Source: Bettongia penicillata ogilbyi (Eukaryota; Chordata; Mammalia; Diprotodontia; Potoroidae). Taken from it: DNA of 64,000 bases. Below, in pieces: positions 23,358 through 35,769 of the stretch (its first letter is position 1; each line of letters starts with the position of its first letter). The stretch is taken from positions 992,001-1,056,000 of the forward strand of contig JAJHZJ010000756.1 in NCBI GenBank assembly GCA_023548195.1, read 5' to 3'. The notes beneath the pieces are model-generated. The model was not told the origin of the DNA. It ran no database searches and saw only the letters and a program-made list of their open reading frames with translations. The translations under genes and the position numbers were made by a program.

Positions 23358-26213
23358 GGGCGGAGCCAAGATGGCGGAGTAGAAGGATGCACATTTACGA
23401 GCTCCAACCCACAGCCCATAGAATTAATGTAAAAAGAGGCCCCCATAACTTCTGGACTACTGAAAGGGGTACAGAAACATAGAGGAAGAGATTTCCGTGC
23501 CAGAGAGCCCTGGAGACCCGTCCCCAAGGTCCATCACGCCCCAGAAAGTGGACCCCACACCAGCGCTGCCCTGGCCGCGGCCCCAGAGAAGCTGACCCGA
23601 GCAGGCTTCAGGGACGGAAGCTCCGGCAGCTGGGAAAGTCCCTCCGCCCACAGAAGCTACAGGTCAGTGAGAGAGATGGCTGGCTGGTTGAGGGGAGTGG
23701 GGTGTCTCCGGGACTCGGGCCCCCTCGGGAGGAAGTGGTGGTGGCAGAGACGGGGGCAGGAAGCGGCAGAGGCAGAGGCGTGGGCGGCAGCAGAGGCAGC
23801 AGCGGTGGCGGCAGCCCGGGACTCCTCCAGCAGCAAGCAGGATCTTCATTACTGAAAGTCTCTGCATAAACAACCTGAGGAAGCTGAGCCTGGGAGACGG
23901 CCCTGCCCCACCCTGCTCCACTACTGAAGGTCTCTGCATAAAGCCCCTGAGGGAGCTGAGTCTGGGAGGCGGTCCTGCCCCCACCCCAGCACCAGAACTT
24001 AAGCTCACATTGATTAGCAGGCGGGCGGCGCGGAAAGCACATTTGAATTTCACCCTAAGCACTAGCTGGGCGGATCTAGGTGGAGGCAGACAGGAATCTC
24101 AGAAGCCAAGTAACTGGCTGGGAAAATGCCTAGAAAAGGGAAGAAAAATAAGACTATAGAGAGTTTTTTCCAACAAAACCAAATGATCCCGACATTCGGA
24201 TCTGATGACGAGGACGTATTCTTGCCATCAGGGAAAGATGTGGAGGGCGGGGCCTCAGTACCCCAGACACCCCAGGGGGATGTCAGGTGGGCTCAGGCCT
24301 TGGAAGAGCTCAAAAAGGATTTTGAAAAGCAAGTTAGACAGGTGGAGGAAAAACTGGGAAGAGAAATGGGAGAGATGCAAGAAAAGTATGAAAAACGGGT
24401 CAATACCTTGGTTAAGGAGACCCAAAAAAATGCTGAAGAAAATAACACCTTGAAGAATAGGCTCACTAAATTGGCAAAAGAGGTTCAAAAAGTCAATGAG
24501 GAGAAGAATGCTTTCTAAAGCAGAATTAGCCAAATGGAAAAAGTGGTTGAAAAGCTCACTGAAGAGAATAGTTCTCTCAAAATTAGAATGGAACAGATAG
24601 AGTCTAATACTTTACGTGAAACCAAGAAATCACCAAACAAAACCAAAAGAATGAAAAAATGGAAGAGAATGTGAAATATCTCATGGAAAAAACAACTGAC
24701 CTGGAAAATAGATCCAGGAGAGACAATTTAAAAATTATGGGACTACCTGAAAGTCATGATCAAAAAAAGAGCCTAGACATCATCTTGCATGAAATTATCA
24801 AGGAAAACTGCCCTGACATTCTAGAACCAGAGGGCAAAATAAGTATTGAAAGAATCCATCGATCACCACCTGAAAGAGATCCAAAAAGAGAAACTCCTAG
24901 GAACATTGTGGCCAAATTCCAGAACTCCCAGCTCAAGGAAAAAATCTTGCAAGCAGCTAGAAAGAAACAATTCCAGTACTGTGGAAATACAATCAGGATA
25001 ACACAAGATCTAGCAGCTTCTACATTAAGGGATCGAAGGGCATGGAATAGGATATTCCAGAAGGCAAAGGAACTAGGACTCAAACCAAGAATCACATACC
25101 CATCAAAACTGAGTATAATACTTCAGGGGAAAAACCGGCCTTTCAATGAAATAGAGGACTTTCAAGCATTCTTGATGAAAAGACCAGAGCTGTAAAGACA
25201 ATTTGACTTTCCGCACACGAGTGAAGACAAGAATGAATAGGTAAACAGCAAAGAGCAGTCATAAGGGACTTACTAAAGTTGAACTATTTGCATTCCTACA
25301 TGGAAAGACAATATTTGTAACTCTTGAAACTTTTCAAGTTAGTGGGACTACAAACACACACACATGCACACACACAGAGCACAGAGTGAATTGAAAAGGA
25401 TGGGATCATATCTTAAAAAAAAATGAAATTAACTGGTGAGAGAGAAATATGTTGGGAGGAGAAAGGGAGAAATGGAACGGGGTAAATTATCTCTCATAAA
25501 AGAGGCAAGTGAAATACTTTTCAGTGGAGGGAAAAAGAGGGGAGGTGAGAGAAAAATATGAAGCTTGCTGTCATCACATTCGACTAAAGGAAGGAATAAT
25601 ATGCATACTCATTTTAATATGAAAATCTATCTTACAATAAAAGAAAGTAGGGAAGAAGGGGATAAGTAGGGTGTGGGGATGATGATGGAAGAGAGGGCAA
25701 TGGGAAGGGGGAGCAATTTGAAGTAAACACTCTTGGGGAGGGATAGGATCCAAAGAAAGAACAGAAGCAATGGGGACAGCATAGGATGGAGGGAAATATA
25801 TTTAGACTTACACAACATGAATATTATGAAAGTCATTTGCAAAACTACAGAGATATGACCTATATTGTATTGCTTGCTTCCCAAAGGGAATGGGTGGGGA
25901 AGTAGGGATGAAGCGAAGTTGGAAGTCAAAGTGGTAGGACCAAATGCTGAGTATTGTTCTTACTACTAGAAAATAAGAAATACAGGTAATGGGGTATAGA
26001 AAGTTATCTGACCCTACAGGACAAAACAGAAGATGGGGCAAGGGAAGGTAGGGATGTTAGAAGAGAGGGCCGATTGGTGATAGGGGCAATTAGAATGCTT
26101 GGCTTTTTGGGATTGGGGAGGGGGGAAATGGGGAGAAAATTTACAACCCAAAATTTTGTGAAAACGAATGTTAAAAGTTAAATAAATGAATAAAATAAAA
26201 ATTAAAAAAAAAT
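23358..26213 (+). mobile_element. HAL1 retrotransposon, copy 2
   Basis: Begins 'gggcggagccaagatggcgg' only 52 bases after the right target-site duplication of copy 1 and ends in an A-rich tail near 26213. It has the same architecture (GC-rich 5' UTR, ORF1, 3' UTR, no ORF2). Its 3' UTR is more diverged than in copies 1 and 3. I could not find a matching direct repeat at its two ends. Confidence 0.85.
24126..25195 (+). pseudogene. HAL1 copy 2 ORF1 (stop and frameshift)
   Basis: Starts MPRKGKKNKTIESFFQQ. TAA at 24516-24518 arises where the paralogs have AAA. A one-base deletion near 24605-24620 then shifts the frame. The C-terminal part is open from 24659 to a premature TAA at 25193-25195, just after the conserved sequence KRPEL. 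It is not translatable as a whole. Confidence 0.87.
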
Positions 26214-26335
26214 TATTAACCCATTCCCTCTCCACCCAAACCAGAGTCTAATTTTGATCCATTCCTAGAGACCTAGGAGGACCACTAAATGCTCTTTTCA
26301 GCCTCCTTGTCCATGTCCCTTTCTATTTCCTGCAG

Positions 26336-26500
26336 GTCCAGTACTTGAAGAACTCAGGATTGGGAGGGGCCATGATTTGGTCCATTGATTTGGATGACTT
26401 TACTGGTGACTTCTGCAAAAAGGGTCCACATCCAGTCCTCCAGGCAATCAAGAGGACACTGGAATCTGCCAATAAAGCTATTGGAAGCCAGAAGGAATAA
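26336..26500 (+). pseudogene. Chitinase-like terminal exon (CHI3L-type end)
   Basis: After 'ctatttcctgcag' the frame reads VQYLKNSGLGGAMIWSIDLD and DDFTGDFCKKGPHPVLQAIK, then 14 more residues to TAA at 26498-26500. This is the last GH18 barrel strand including the substrate-stacking Trp of the MIWSIDLDD motif. CHIA genes continue from here by a donor splice to a linker and chitin-binding exon. This exon stops instead, as in CHI3L1/CHI3L2, and VQ.LK..LGGAMIWSID is especially like CHI3L2. The exon itself is intact, and its phase-0 acceptor fits the family. It may belong to a different, otherwise lost gene from exons 1-3. Confidence 0.75.
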
Positions 26501-26748
26501 TTGCCCACCAGAGGGTACTGATGTGAAGTGAGAAGGGCTCTAGACTTCGAGTCAGAAGACCTGAATTCAAATTCCAGCTTTGTTAAATACATGTTATGTA
26601 ACTCTGGTCAAATCACATCCCTCAATTCATTTATTTAAATGAGGGAGTTAGACTCAATACCCTCAAAGACCTTTCTGCATTCTGACATTCTATGACAGGA
26701 CAAGATTGGATGGATGATAAACAGACACATTTGAGTATTTGCATTGTT

Positions 26749-26998
26749 GGGCTTCTAGGTGACTCCATAGTGTGTAGAGTGCCCAACTCAGAGTTGGGAA
26801 GACTCATCTTCATGAGTTCAAATCTAGCCTCAGATACTTCCTAGCTATATGGCCCTGGGCAAGTCACTTAACCCTGTTTGCCTCAGTTTCTTCATCTGTA
26901 ACATGAGCTGAAGAATGAAATGGCAAACTGCTCCAGTATCTTTGCCAAGAAAACTCCAAATGGGGTGATGATTGAAAACACCTGAACCACAATAACAC
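26749..26998 (+). mobile_element. tRNA-headed SINE, near full length
   Basis: Head 'ggtgactccatagtgtgtag', cores 'gggcaagtcacttaaccctg' and 'gtttgcctcagtttcttcat', tail 'tttgccaagaaaactccaaa'. Confidence 0.8.
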
Positions 26999-26999
26999 C

Positions 27000-29900
27000 A
27001 TTTACATTGTTATACCAATATTCATTCCATTACTTCTCATTTCTGTCCCAGGGAAGTTCTCCTAGACCCTGTTCTGATCTCTGATTCTTCTAGACTTGGC
27101 AAACAAATGAAGAGACAAAGATAAACCAAAACAAAACCAAAGCCTTCTGACAGACTGGCTTGATGATCTACTGCTCAGATTCCAAGAGGTGGGTGTCCTT
27201 GTTCAAGAGCAGAGGGTCTTGGTTTTGACTGCCGTCTTCTCCTTTTATTCACAGTTCAAACTAGAAACTGAACATCTGGACCTTCCTCCGTCTTATCAGT
27301 GCTCACAGAGGGATGCCCTAAGGCTGTGGTATCCTTGTCTTCCTACCCACTTCACCAGAGAGCCTCACTTCATTCTCAAGCTGCTGAATAGAATAAAATA
27401 TGATTCTGCCTAAGAAAATTGCAGGCTGCCAGTTTACCCTTACAATAGCATTCTGTCTTCGCATTTAAACAGTCCCAAACCTGGTGGGACTCAAGTCACC
27501 TCACCTCCTAATTTGAGACCAAACTGTACTTAACTCATTATCTTATCCAACTTCCTACTTCCATCTCTACTCTCTGAAACATCATCCTGAAGGGCTAGGA
27601 GACATTTCCCAGGCATATCCATCACTGACTACAGAACGTCTTTTGCTTTTTTTCACCCATGGCTTGGGGATGGACTCAGAACAGAGAGACCCAACATATT
27701 AACTTGCTTCCTAATGGCCACATAGAGACAAATGATCAGTCCAATGGATTTCAAGAATTCACTGGGGTCTATTCCTTGAGCCCTAGACTCTGAATTCTAT
27801 GGGACTATCCCTCCCTCACACCTTTTTTCTGAAGGGAGAGAGGAGATATTTACCTTGCAAACATCCTGGAGCAGATAAGGAAATTAGAAAGGAGGGGGGG
27901 TCAGTATTTGTCTCAGAGTATATTCTGACATGACCTTTTCTTCCAGTCTCACCACCTTGAAGAGGCCCCAGGATCATTGTTTATGGGAATAGAGGGTCTC
28001 CCCAAAGGGTGACAAACCTGATTCTTAGAATCAATGGTTATGATGATAACCAATGATGTGGCAAAGAATGGAAGAGCTAATTGACTTGAAATACTCAAAA
28101 GTCTGGTCAGTCAGTCAAATATTTATTATGTCATGTTTAGGATGGAAAGAAAAGCAAAAACAACCCCTGTCCTCAAGAAGTTCTCATTCTAATTGAGGTG
28201 ATTAAATTAAATAAATTAAATAAAATAAAGGTGACATTAAAAAAATGCATAGAAAGTCAATGGACAGTAATCTCAGAGGTTTGTTACTACAAGCTTGGGG
28301 AAATGGGATCCTATTCTACCTGGTCCCCAGGAAGTTTAAATTGCACTGTCTGAGTCAGGACAAGAGAAAGTAAAAAGGAATTGGTATTTGGTGACCATGA
28401 GTACAAATAGCCTTGGTGTTACCAATTGTTTCTGAGTCGTCAAAGATCCTTAAGTTTCTGGGAATATGAAGTACGTTGAAATGGCCTTCAAGAACTTTGA
28501 TTGCTACTTGATGGGTCTGGGACAAAAACCTCAAAACAAAAGATTTTGAAACTTGTTAGGTTTCTAAGCTGGTTGCTATTGGCTTCTCTCCCTCCTGGGA
28601 ATTCTATCCAACTTCAAAGAAAGGGACATAGAAGCTGAAACTGGTTGGGGAGATGGTTGGATGAGGCTTTGAAATCAATTAGTAGAATCTGATTTCCCAA
28701 GCAGGGATGGGTCTTGGTAGATAGGAGATAGACAGGAATAACAAGGCAAAATGTGGTCACAACTAGCAGATGAAACCGGGGCAGACGTCATAAATGACAG
28801 AATTAGAACCATATTTCAGTCAAATGAGCGCAACAGAGGTCAACGGGTCATGTTGTACATATGAAAGAAGGTAACATAGAAAATTCAGGGTGAAAGAATG
28901 GAGACGTCATCTCATTCCCAACCTTAATTTTGCCTGTGATAACACTGAGAAGTAGAAGTGGGAAAGTCATTGAGTCCACATCCTACAGTCCCCATGGCAC
29001 TATCATTTTAAATACTTCAGTAGCCAGTCTTTCTTCTTTCTCCATTCCCACCCCTCCATTACTGCTGTACATTTAGGACTTCCAGACCTTTCTTTCCACC
29101 TGGAACAGATTTTACTTTTATATATAATCTCTCTCAATTAGAATGAAAGCTTCTGATACCAGGGACAGTTTAGTTTTTTCTTCTTCTCTCTTTTAAAGTA
29201 AGTTTTTCTTGGTCTTTTGTTTTTAAAGATTGTCCTAAGTTTCCCTAGTATCCCTTACATGTCCCCTCCTAGAGTCATACCATATGACAAAGAGTATTTT
29301 TAAAGACAAAATTAGAAAGAAAAAAGAAAGAAGGGAGAAAAAATCTGATCAGAACATTTGGAAAGGTCTGGAAAATACATGCAGACTTCCCACCTTTAAA
29401 AGGGATGAGGTGGGGTGAGTGTGGTCCCATATCTCATTCTTCTAGTTATTCCACTTCTTTATAACTTTCCGACATTCACTTTGTTTTGCATGTGGCTGTT
29501 CCTTCCACTTTCATTTTTTTAGTCATGTCTACATTTGTTTTTCCATTTTGCACCCAACTCTTGGAACGTTGGAGGAGCTTAATTAATGCTTTTTCATTAA
29601 ATAATTTGTTTAGGCATTCATTCATGGACAGTAACAAAAAGCTTATAATAACATGAAGAGGAAAAGTAAGTCATTGTTCTAAATGCCAAACTAGATGCTT
29701 GAGTGTGAATCTCAAGGTTTGATTAAAATGAACAGCTATCTATTGCGTATTGTGAAAAGGCAAGGTGCTAAACTGTAGGAATGTAAACACAGAAAACAAA
29801 ATGGTCCCCATCCTCAAGGAGCTTGGTTCCACTAGGGGATACCATAGGAAAATAGATAAGTTCATTCAAGGCAAATGGAAGAGAGAGTGCTAACCACTGT

Positions 29901-30841
29901 GGGGATGAGGAAAGAATTCCTATAAGAGAAATCTGTCAAAGCAGTTAGTTGTGTAATACTGCATCTAACCATCCTTTAGAGGGAAAAGCCCTTAGAAGCT
30001 TAGATCTGCACCTGTAATCTCTGCCCTGTCAAGCATCGACCTAAATCCCTAAAGGTCCTTCACTTCACTCATGTTATCATGCAATTATTTTGAGATTAAC
30101 CATTGCTCCATTCTTGTTTGGTCAGAGCATTTGTATTTGCATTCTGGCCCATAGCAGGCACTCAATAAATGTTGGCCGATTGGTGGGTGAAGTGAAAAGG
30201 TGATCTCCTAACAAAACATTTGGAAACTCCTAATCTAAGGATACCCTGAGTCACTTGGCATTAGGGAACCATGGAAATTGCAGGTTTGGGAGAAGCAGGC
30301 ATTGGGACTGAGGGTGCTCTGGGCAGCACCAATGGGAATGGTCATAGCCACTGATTCAACAAACACCAAAACTATTCATTCCCTGCCATGTGCCAGGCAT
30401 TGTACCAGGTACTGGGGATACCAAGACAAAAAACAAATGGTTCCTGTCTTCAAGGCATTTAGATTAGAGTGGGGAGAGCCCCTCCCAGAACCTCCACTTA
30501 TGGAGAACACCCAGGCAGTGGCCTCTCTTCATTTCCTACCAGGCTGCACATTTCATGTTCAAGCATAGGGTTCTTGCTCTGCCCACCTTCTTTCCAGCTT
30601 CCTTTTATGTTTCCTTCCCTGTTAGAATGTAAGGTTCTTGAGGGAAAGTCCTGCCTTTGTTTTTTGCTTGTATTTATATTCTCAGCCCTTACCATGGTGC
30701 TGACACATGATAAGTACCAAAAAATGCTTGCTGACTGACTATATTTAATGGGGAGGGAAGATGATATATATATATATGTATATATGTATGTATATATACA
30801 TATGTATGTATATATACATACATACATAGATATACATATAC

Positions 30842-30887
<46 letters not shown>

Positions 30888-32739
30888 ACAGAGATCAGGA
30901 AATACAAAATACACAAGACGTACACATAATGTCACTTCCAGGGTGATAGGGGAAGGCACTAGCAACTGAGAAATCAAGAGAGGAATCTTCTTGGATTTCT
31001 AGGTCCTTCTAGGAAGACAAGAACCATCCTAGGAATCTTTAAGAAATGTTGGGAATGTATCCAATTGCCTGGGCATTGGCCTAGCCGACTTTTGCTATGA
31101 AGGATATTTTCTGGGGTTGGAGCAATTTTAGGCGTCAAGAGGAGCCCTTGGTTTTCCAGATGGAAAGAACCTCCAGAGATCATTGGGCTCATTGACCTGT
31201 CTCCAGGACAGTGGAGATTACAGAGCATTATTTTTAAGCTGGGTACCCAGGAGACACAGGTCATCAAGAAGCCTTGCAAACTCTCTCCTCTTATGCCCCT
31301 GAGGCTCTCCCCATCAGACCTGGTTGCCTCAAGGCAGGAGCCCAAGCCTGAGTATCACTAGAAATTTCTCTGTCCATATGTTTTTCATAAAAGTCACAGT
31401 GGCAAGTGATATAGCCCAGCTCCCTTATTTTTAAAAGCCTTAAGGCTTAGGGAGGTAATGTTTGTGATTTTCTTTTTTTTCTCATTCACTTCCAGTCCCT
31501 AGCTTTATAGAACCAAACCAGAGGGAAATGATGCCTTCCCAGTGAAGCATTTTTTTTTCCTTTCTTTGTAACTCCAATGTTTAGCACAGTACATGGAACA
31601 TAATAGGTGCTAATAAATGCTAGTTGACTTACTGACAAGGCCAATTTCTCATGCCTGTGCTTCCTAGTTTTATCCTGGGGTCCTTAAAGTCACAGTAAAT
31701 TTTTTACAAACCAGATGGAGAAAGTCTAACAAAGGCCATGCCTTTGATAGGAATAGATTAGTGAGGAGACACAATGAGTGAAGGGTTTTTTGAAGACCAT
31801 AGTTAGTGGCCCACCTAGTGAGACTGAAAGGGTACCATGAGGCTATATCTAACCCAATATGTCCTCCTTTGACCTGTTATAATCCTCTTAGCTGGCCTGA
31901 AATCTTGACTGCTTAAAGTACCCAGCCGCCTCCTCCCAGGTCTTTCCATTCCCACTGTCCCCACTGAGTTGAGACCTCATCACTTCTTCCTTAGAGTATT
32001 GTAACTGTCCATTAACTGGTCTCTATGTCTTCAGTCACCCTTTTCCTATTTGTCCTTCACATTACTGCCAGAGTAATCTTATTTATACACAGATCTGATC
32101 CTACCACTCTTTTGCTCAGAACTCTTCATTGACTCCAAATAAAATCCAAGTTGTTTAGTCTGGCATTGACATGCCTTCTATGATCTGGCACCAATCTACC
32201 TTTTCAGTGTTATTCAGGGGGCACAGCACTGGAAAAGGTGCAGTCCTCATTTCCCTTCCTTTTCAGTTATACCAAAGGGTAGTGCCATTGAGCAGTTCCC
32301 CAAGAGTTATAGAGGATACACCCAAGAGGAGCAAACCTCCCCTCTCCATAACCTTTCTCAAGCTCCCAGCTGGGTTAGAAGGGGGCCCTTCAGCTTATGC
32401 AATGATTTTGACCCCTTGAGCTAGCCCCGTGCATGTGACTGCTTTCCTATCACAATGGTTGGTAACTTCAGTCAACCTTCAAAGCAGCTTGAAAAGTTTC
32501 CATTTTAATGTTCCCTGTACTTTGAGCTAACTACACAAGATGGAACACACAGATAAGATTCAGAAGAGATGAAGGGGAGCCACGTGGAAGCTCATGCCTC
32601 CATCACCCCACCATGCACACCACTAAACTTCACCCCAAGGAGGTGGGTAGGGGCAGGAGGCGGGACACCACAACTCCCTGCAAAAGCAAGTCAAGAGCCC
32701 AACTGGGCCAGGACCTGGTAGTGACAACTCAGCATTACA
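27000..32739. other. Intergenic region between chitinase pseudogenes 2 and 3
   Basis: No exon of a known gene was recognised on either strand. It contains interspersed repeat fragments of the 'catttattaag' type (near 28105-28200, 29725-29840 and 30350-30465), an AT microsatellite, and unassigned sequence. The promoter of pseudogene 3 should lie at its right end, but no TATA box comparable with those at 7463 and 10348 is present before 32740. Confidence 0.6.
30764..30890. repeat. (TA)n / (ATGT)n microsatellite
   Basis: Alternating TA and ATGTAT units. It generates long spurious open frames of Ile/Tyr/Val on both strands. Confidence 0.95.
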
Positions 32740-32764
32740 ATGGGAAAAGTGCTGATCTTCACTG
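32740..32764 (+). pseudogene. Pseudogene 3, exon 1
   Basis: ATG and codons MGKVLIFT plus one base of Gly, then donor GTGAGT. Same length and phase as the exons at 7513 and 10396. Confidence 0.85.
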
Positions 32765-33901
32765 GTGAGTGGAGACTAGTACCTCCAAGAGGAGTTGCTC
32801 TTTCTCCTTCCCTGGAAACTGGCTTCTCAGCCTTTTCTTTTCCACCTATCCATCCTTCTGTCCATTCACCCATCCCTCATTCCCCCAAGGTGTCACTACC
32901 ACTGCTTGGCACTTTCTTGACTATGGCTCATGTATTTTGGCTTCTTGGGGAAAGAAAATCTTTGAGTTGGTCATATGCTAGAGCATGGCACCACCCTGAT
33001 GGCAGGGTTGTTTTCACTCTGGATTCTCCGCTAGGTACTGCAAAAATACTCGTTGATGGATTCGTTGATTTACTTAACCAAATAATGATTATTGGGACCA
33101 GTGTAGCCCCATGGACAAAACTAAGTTAGTATACCAAATGGAACAAATAGCAAAGAAGAGTGGACATATATTTTTATCTGTAAAGTTCTCCCTATATGAG
33201 GGAAGGAGGGGTAAGCAGAGCTAAAAGGGAATCATCCTGAGTACTTAACTTAGTACTTGGAAGAGAACTTGGGCTCTTAGAAGAAGAAAACTCTGAAATT
33301 CACTGCTGAGCCCAAAGGAGCAGAGTTGACTGTGTGGATTAGGTTTGGAAAAGGGGAAGATAGAGAAAGGAAAGAGGGAAGGGGAAAACCGTTTGACGGG
33401 TCAAGGAGTAGAGACTGCTGATTGCTGTGAAAGGCAAGGTACCAACATCTCAGAGAGATAGGAATGGAGCTAGCAAGAAGACTAGAGAAGATGTAGTGAG
33501 AGGATATGATCACAGGTGTTAACTTTCTGAAGGGTTACCCCACTGGAAAAGTGATTAGATTTGTGTTCTTTGATCCCAGAAAGCAGAGCTAAAAATAATG
33601 GTAGATTTCAGTTTCAAGCAAATAATTTTTCTAAAAATTAGAAATATCCCAAATATCTCGGGAGGTAGTGTTCCTGTCATTGGAGGTCAGTCATTCAGTC
33701 AACGAGCATTTATTAAGCTCTTGCTATGATCAAGGCACTGAGCCAAGTTCTAGAGATACAAAGAAAGGTGAAAACATGATCACGTGTCAGGAGTGTTGCA
33801 GAATCATGGAATGCTTGTTCAGGTTGGGGCAGGGATAGGGGGTCTTTAAGGTCTCTTCTATGATCCTGCGAGATGGGTTCCTTTGGACCACTGGAAGCTA
33901 G

Positions 33902-33912
33902 TTATATATATA

Positions 33913-33959
<47 letters not shown>

Positions 33960-33979
33960 GTATGTATGTATATATATAA
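33902..33979. repeat. (TA)n microsatellite
   Basis: TA run with TATG interruptions in intron 1 of pseudogene 3. Confidence 0.95.
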
Positions 33980-34280
33980 TATCTTTATTATTTTAATTAT
34001 TTCACTTAATCCTTATCATGCCTAACTGGGGTGCACAAGGGTAAAGATTCCTAATTGTTTCAGAGGACTGCATTGGGTTTATTTCCTATTCATCTTGCAT
34101 CTCTCCTCTCCAAGGAGACTAGTCCAGACACCCAGTGGTAGTGGTGACCTGTAGAGTTGGTGATGAGGCCCCTGTTCCTCTATGCCCTCTTCTCTACTGC
34201 CCATTTGGATTTTAGGCCTATTGCCTTCAATCCAGCAAAATGTCTAGAATCCTCTGAGAAGATTCTCTTTCTTTCTTCAG

Positions 34281-34310
34281 GTCTGGCTCTCCTGCTGCAG
34301 CTGCAGTTGG
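34281..34310 (+). pseudogene. Pseudogene 3, exon 2
   Basis: 30 bases after 'tttctttcttcag', encoding (G)LALLLQLQL plus one base of Gly, then GTAAGT. Confidence 0.87.
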
Positions 34311-34407
34311 GTAAGTGTGTTTGCTCCCAGGCTGGGATGGTTGACAAATCTGAGGAGGGAGGTCATCAGCATATGTTATTCCCATTATGCCTCTTCTGTG
34401 ACTCTAG

Positions 34408-34609
34408 GCTCAGCAGTCAACATTGTCTGCTACTTCATCAACTCAGGCCAGTACAGCTCCGGGATCTCCCACTATATGCCTGAAAATGCGGACCCTTGTC
34501 GTTGCACCCACATCACCTATGCCTTTGCCAGCATGGCCAACAATAAGATCAAGACCACTGAGTGGAACGATGAGACTCTCTATGCTGGCATCATCAAGCT
34601 CAAGACCTA
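34408..34609 (+). pseudogene. Pseudogene 3, exon 3
   Basis: Encodes GSAVNIVCYFINSGQYSSG, then PENADPCRCTHITYAFASM and TTEWNDETLY. The frame is open throughout. The exon ends 'acc ta' before GTAAGT, leaving TA as the first two bases of the codon completed by exon 4. Confidence 0.9.
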
Positions 34610-34738
34610 GTAAGTCCTAGGTTGAGTTGTCTGTCCTTGGCAGGAAGTCTTGACTAAGGAAACAGCAGAGTCCCAAAGAGAGCTAGATGTTAGATTCTAT
34701 TTACAACCACACTAGGACTCTATCTCACATAGACTTCC

Positions 34739-34945
34739 AAATGGCACAGTGAGTAGAATGTTAGGCTTGGAGCCAAGAAGACCTGAATTAGAATTCTGCC
34801 TCAGACACTTACTACCTATGAGAACCAGGGCATATCACTTAACTTTAATATCTGACCCAATTTTCTCATGTGTAAAATGATCCGGAGAAGAAAATGACAA
34901 AACACTTCAGTAGTTTTGACAACAAAAACGTGGAATAAAATCTTA
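34739..34945 (+). mobile_element. Diverged tRNA-headed SINE
   Basis: 'atggcacagtgagtagaatg' head, 'tgcctcagacacttactacc' core, 'cttcagtagttttgac' tail, in intron 3. Confidence 0.7.
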
Positions 34946-35438
34946 TACTTAAGTACTTTGTATTTATTCTCCATCTACTTCTATATGCACTTCTAGTCTT
35001 CTTTGTTAAAATAAAAGCTCCTTCAGGTAGGGATTGTATTCCTTTTCATATTGGTATCCCCAGCACCTAGAACTATGCCCGGCAAATGAATTAATAAAAG
35101 GCTCATTGATTAGTGTACTGAAGAGCCTTTAGAAGAAGACAGTGAAATAGTCTCAGAGAGTCTGGGCAGCTTCCTCATGGTCAAATAGCTGGGAAATACC
35201 TGAGTCAGGACCCAAACCCAATTCTTTTGACTCCTGAGCCATTATTCATTCTATTCCACCAGGCTCCTAGATAGAAGAAGAGTTGGGGACTTCCCATGAC
35301 TGGATGAAAGGGGTGGCTCTAGGATGCGCCATGAGGTTGTTAGCTTGAATATATGGAGGAATTGTCTTTTTACCCATGGGATGGTTGGTTTTCTTTGCCA
35401 GTGGCATTTCTATAAACCAGGTAACTTTCTATCAACAG

Positions 35439-35495
35439 AAACACTGAACTGAAAACCTTGCTGTCTGTTGGAGGCTCGAGTTCTGGAACTCAGGG
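35439..35495 (+). pseudogene. Pseudogene 3, exon 4 (SxGG strand)
   Basis: After 'ctatcaacag' the exon reads A|AAC..., giving NTELKTLLSVGG then SSSGTQ and ending GG before GTAAAG. Joined to exon 3 it makes TA+A, a stop. The conserved Trp after SxGG is Ser. Length (57 bases) matches CHIA exon 4. Confidence 0.85.
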
Positions 35496-35769
35496 GTAAA
35501 GTATAAGAATTCTGGTAGCAGTAGTTGAAACACAACTACCTTCCCCTACCCCCACTCCCTACCCCTTCCCAACCCAAACCCAGAGAAAATATCTCTGAGT
35601 CTTTCCAGAGCAAGTATCCTCATGGTGCTGCTATCTGAAGTTATTAGATATTTCCTCATTAGCACCTCGTTAAGGATCTGGAGCAAAGCTAGACAATATC
35701 CTTAGAACAGGCTGTGCAAGTCCGCAGGATCCCTGAACATTAGACCAAGATCTGGCCCTTTGAAAATAA

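Larger units (their letters stand above)
10396..26500 (+). pseudogene. CHIA-family chitinase pseudogene 2 (exons 1-3 plus a terminal exon)
   Basis: Four exons of a GH18 chitinase-family gene are recognisable on the plus strand: 10396-10420, 11629-11658, 17924-18125 and 26336-26500. The first three give a secretion signal (MEKSIILTG + LALVLLVQLS) and the first strand/loop segment of the GH18 barrel (HLTCYFSNWAQYRP, then DPCLCTHLIY). A TAA replaces the Glu codon in the conserved I-E-W-N-D motif at 18076-18078. Exons 4-9, which should include the SxGG strand and the DxxDxDxE catalytic motif, are not found between 18125 and 26336. Two HAL1 elements lie there instead. The last exon ends in a stop without any chitin-binding domain and resembles chitinase-like proteins such as CHI3L2 more than CHIA. 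The locus may therefore join remnants of two neighbouring genes. It cannot encode an active enzyme. Confidence 0.85.

Noticed and set aside
30498..30977. Minus-strand frame of 159 codons rich in Ile/Tyr
   Set aside because: Generated by a TA/ATGT microsatellite; no domain or exon structure.
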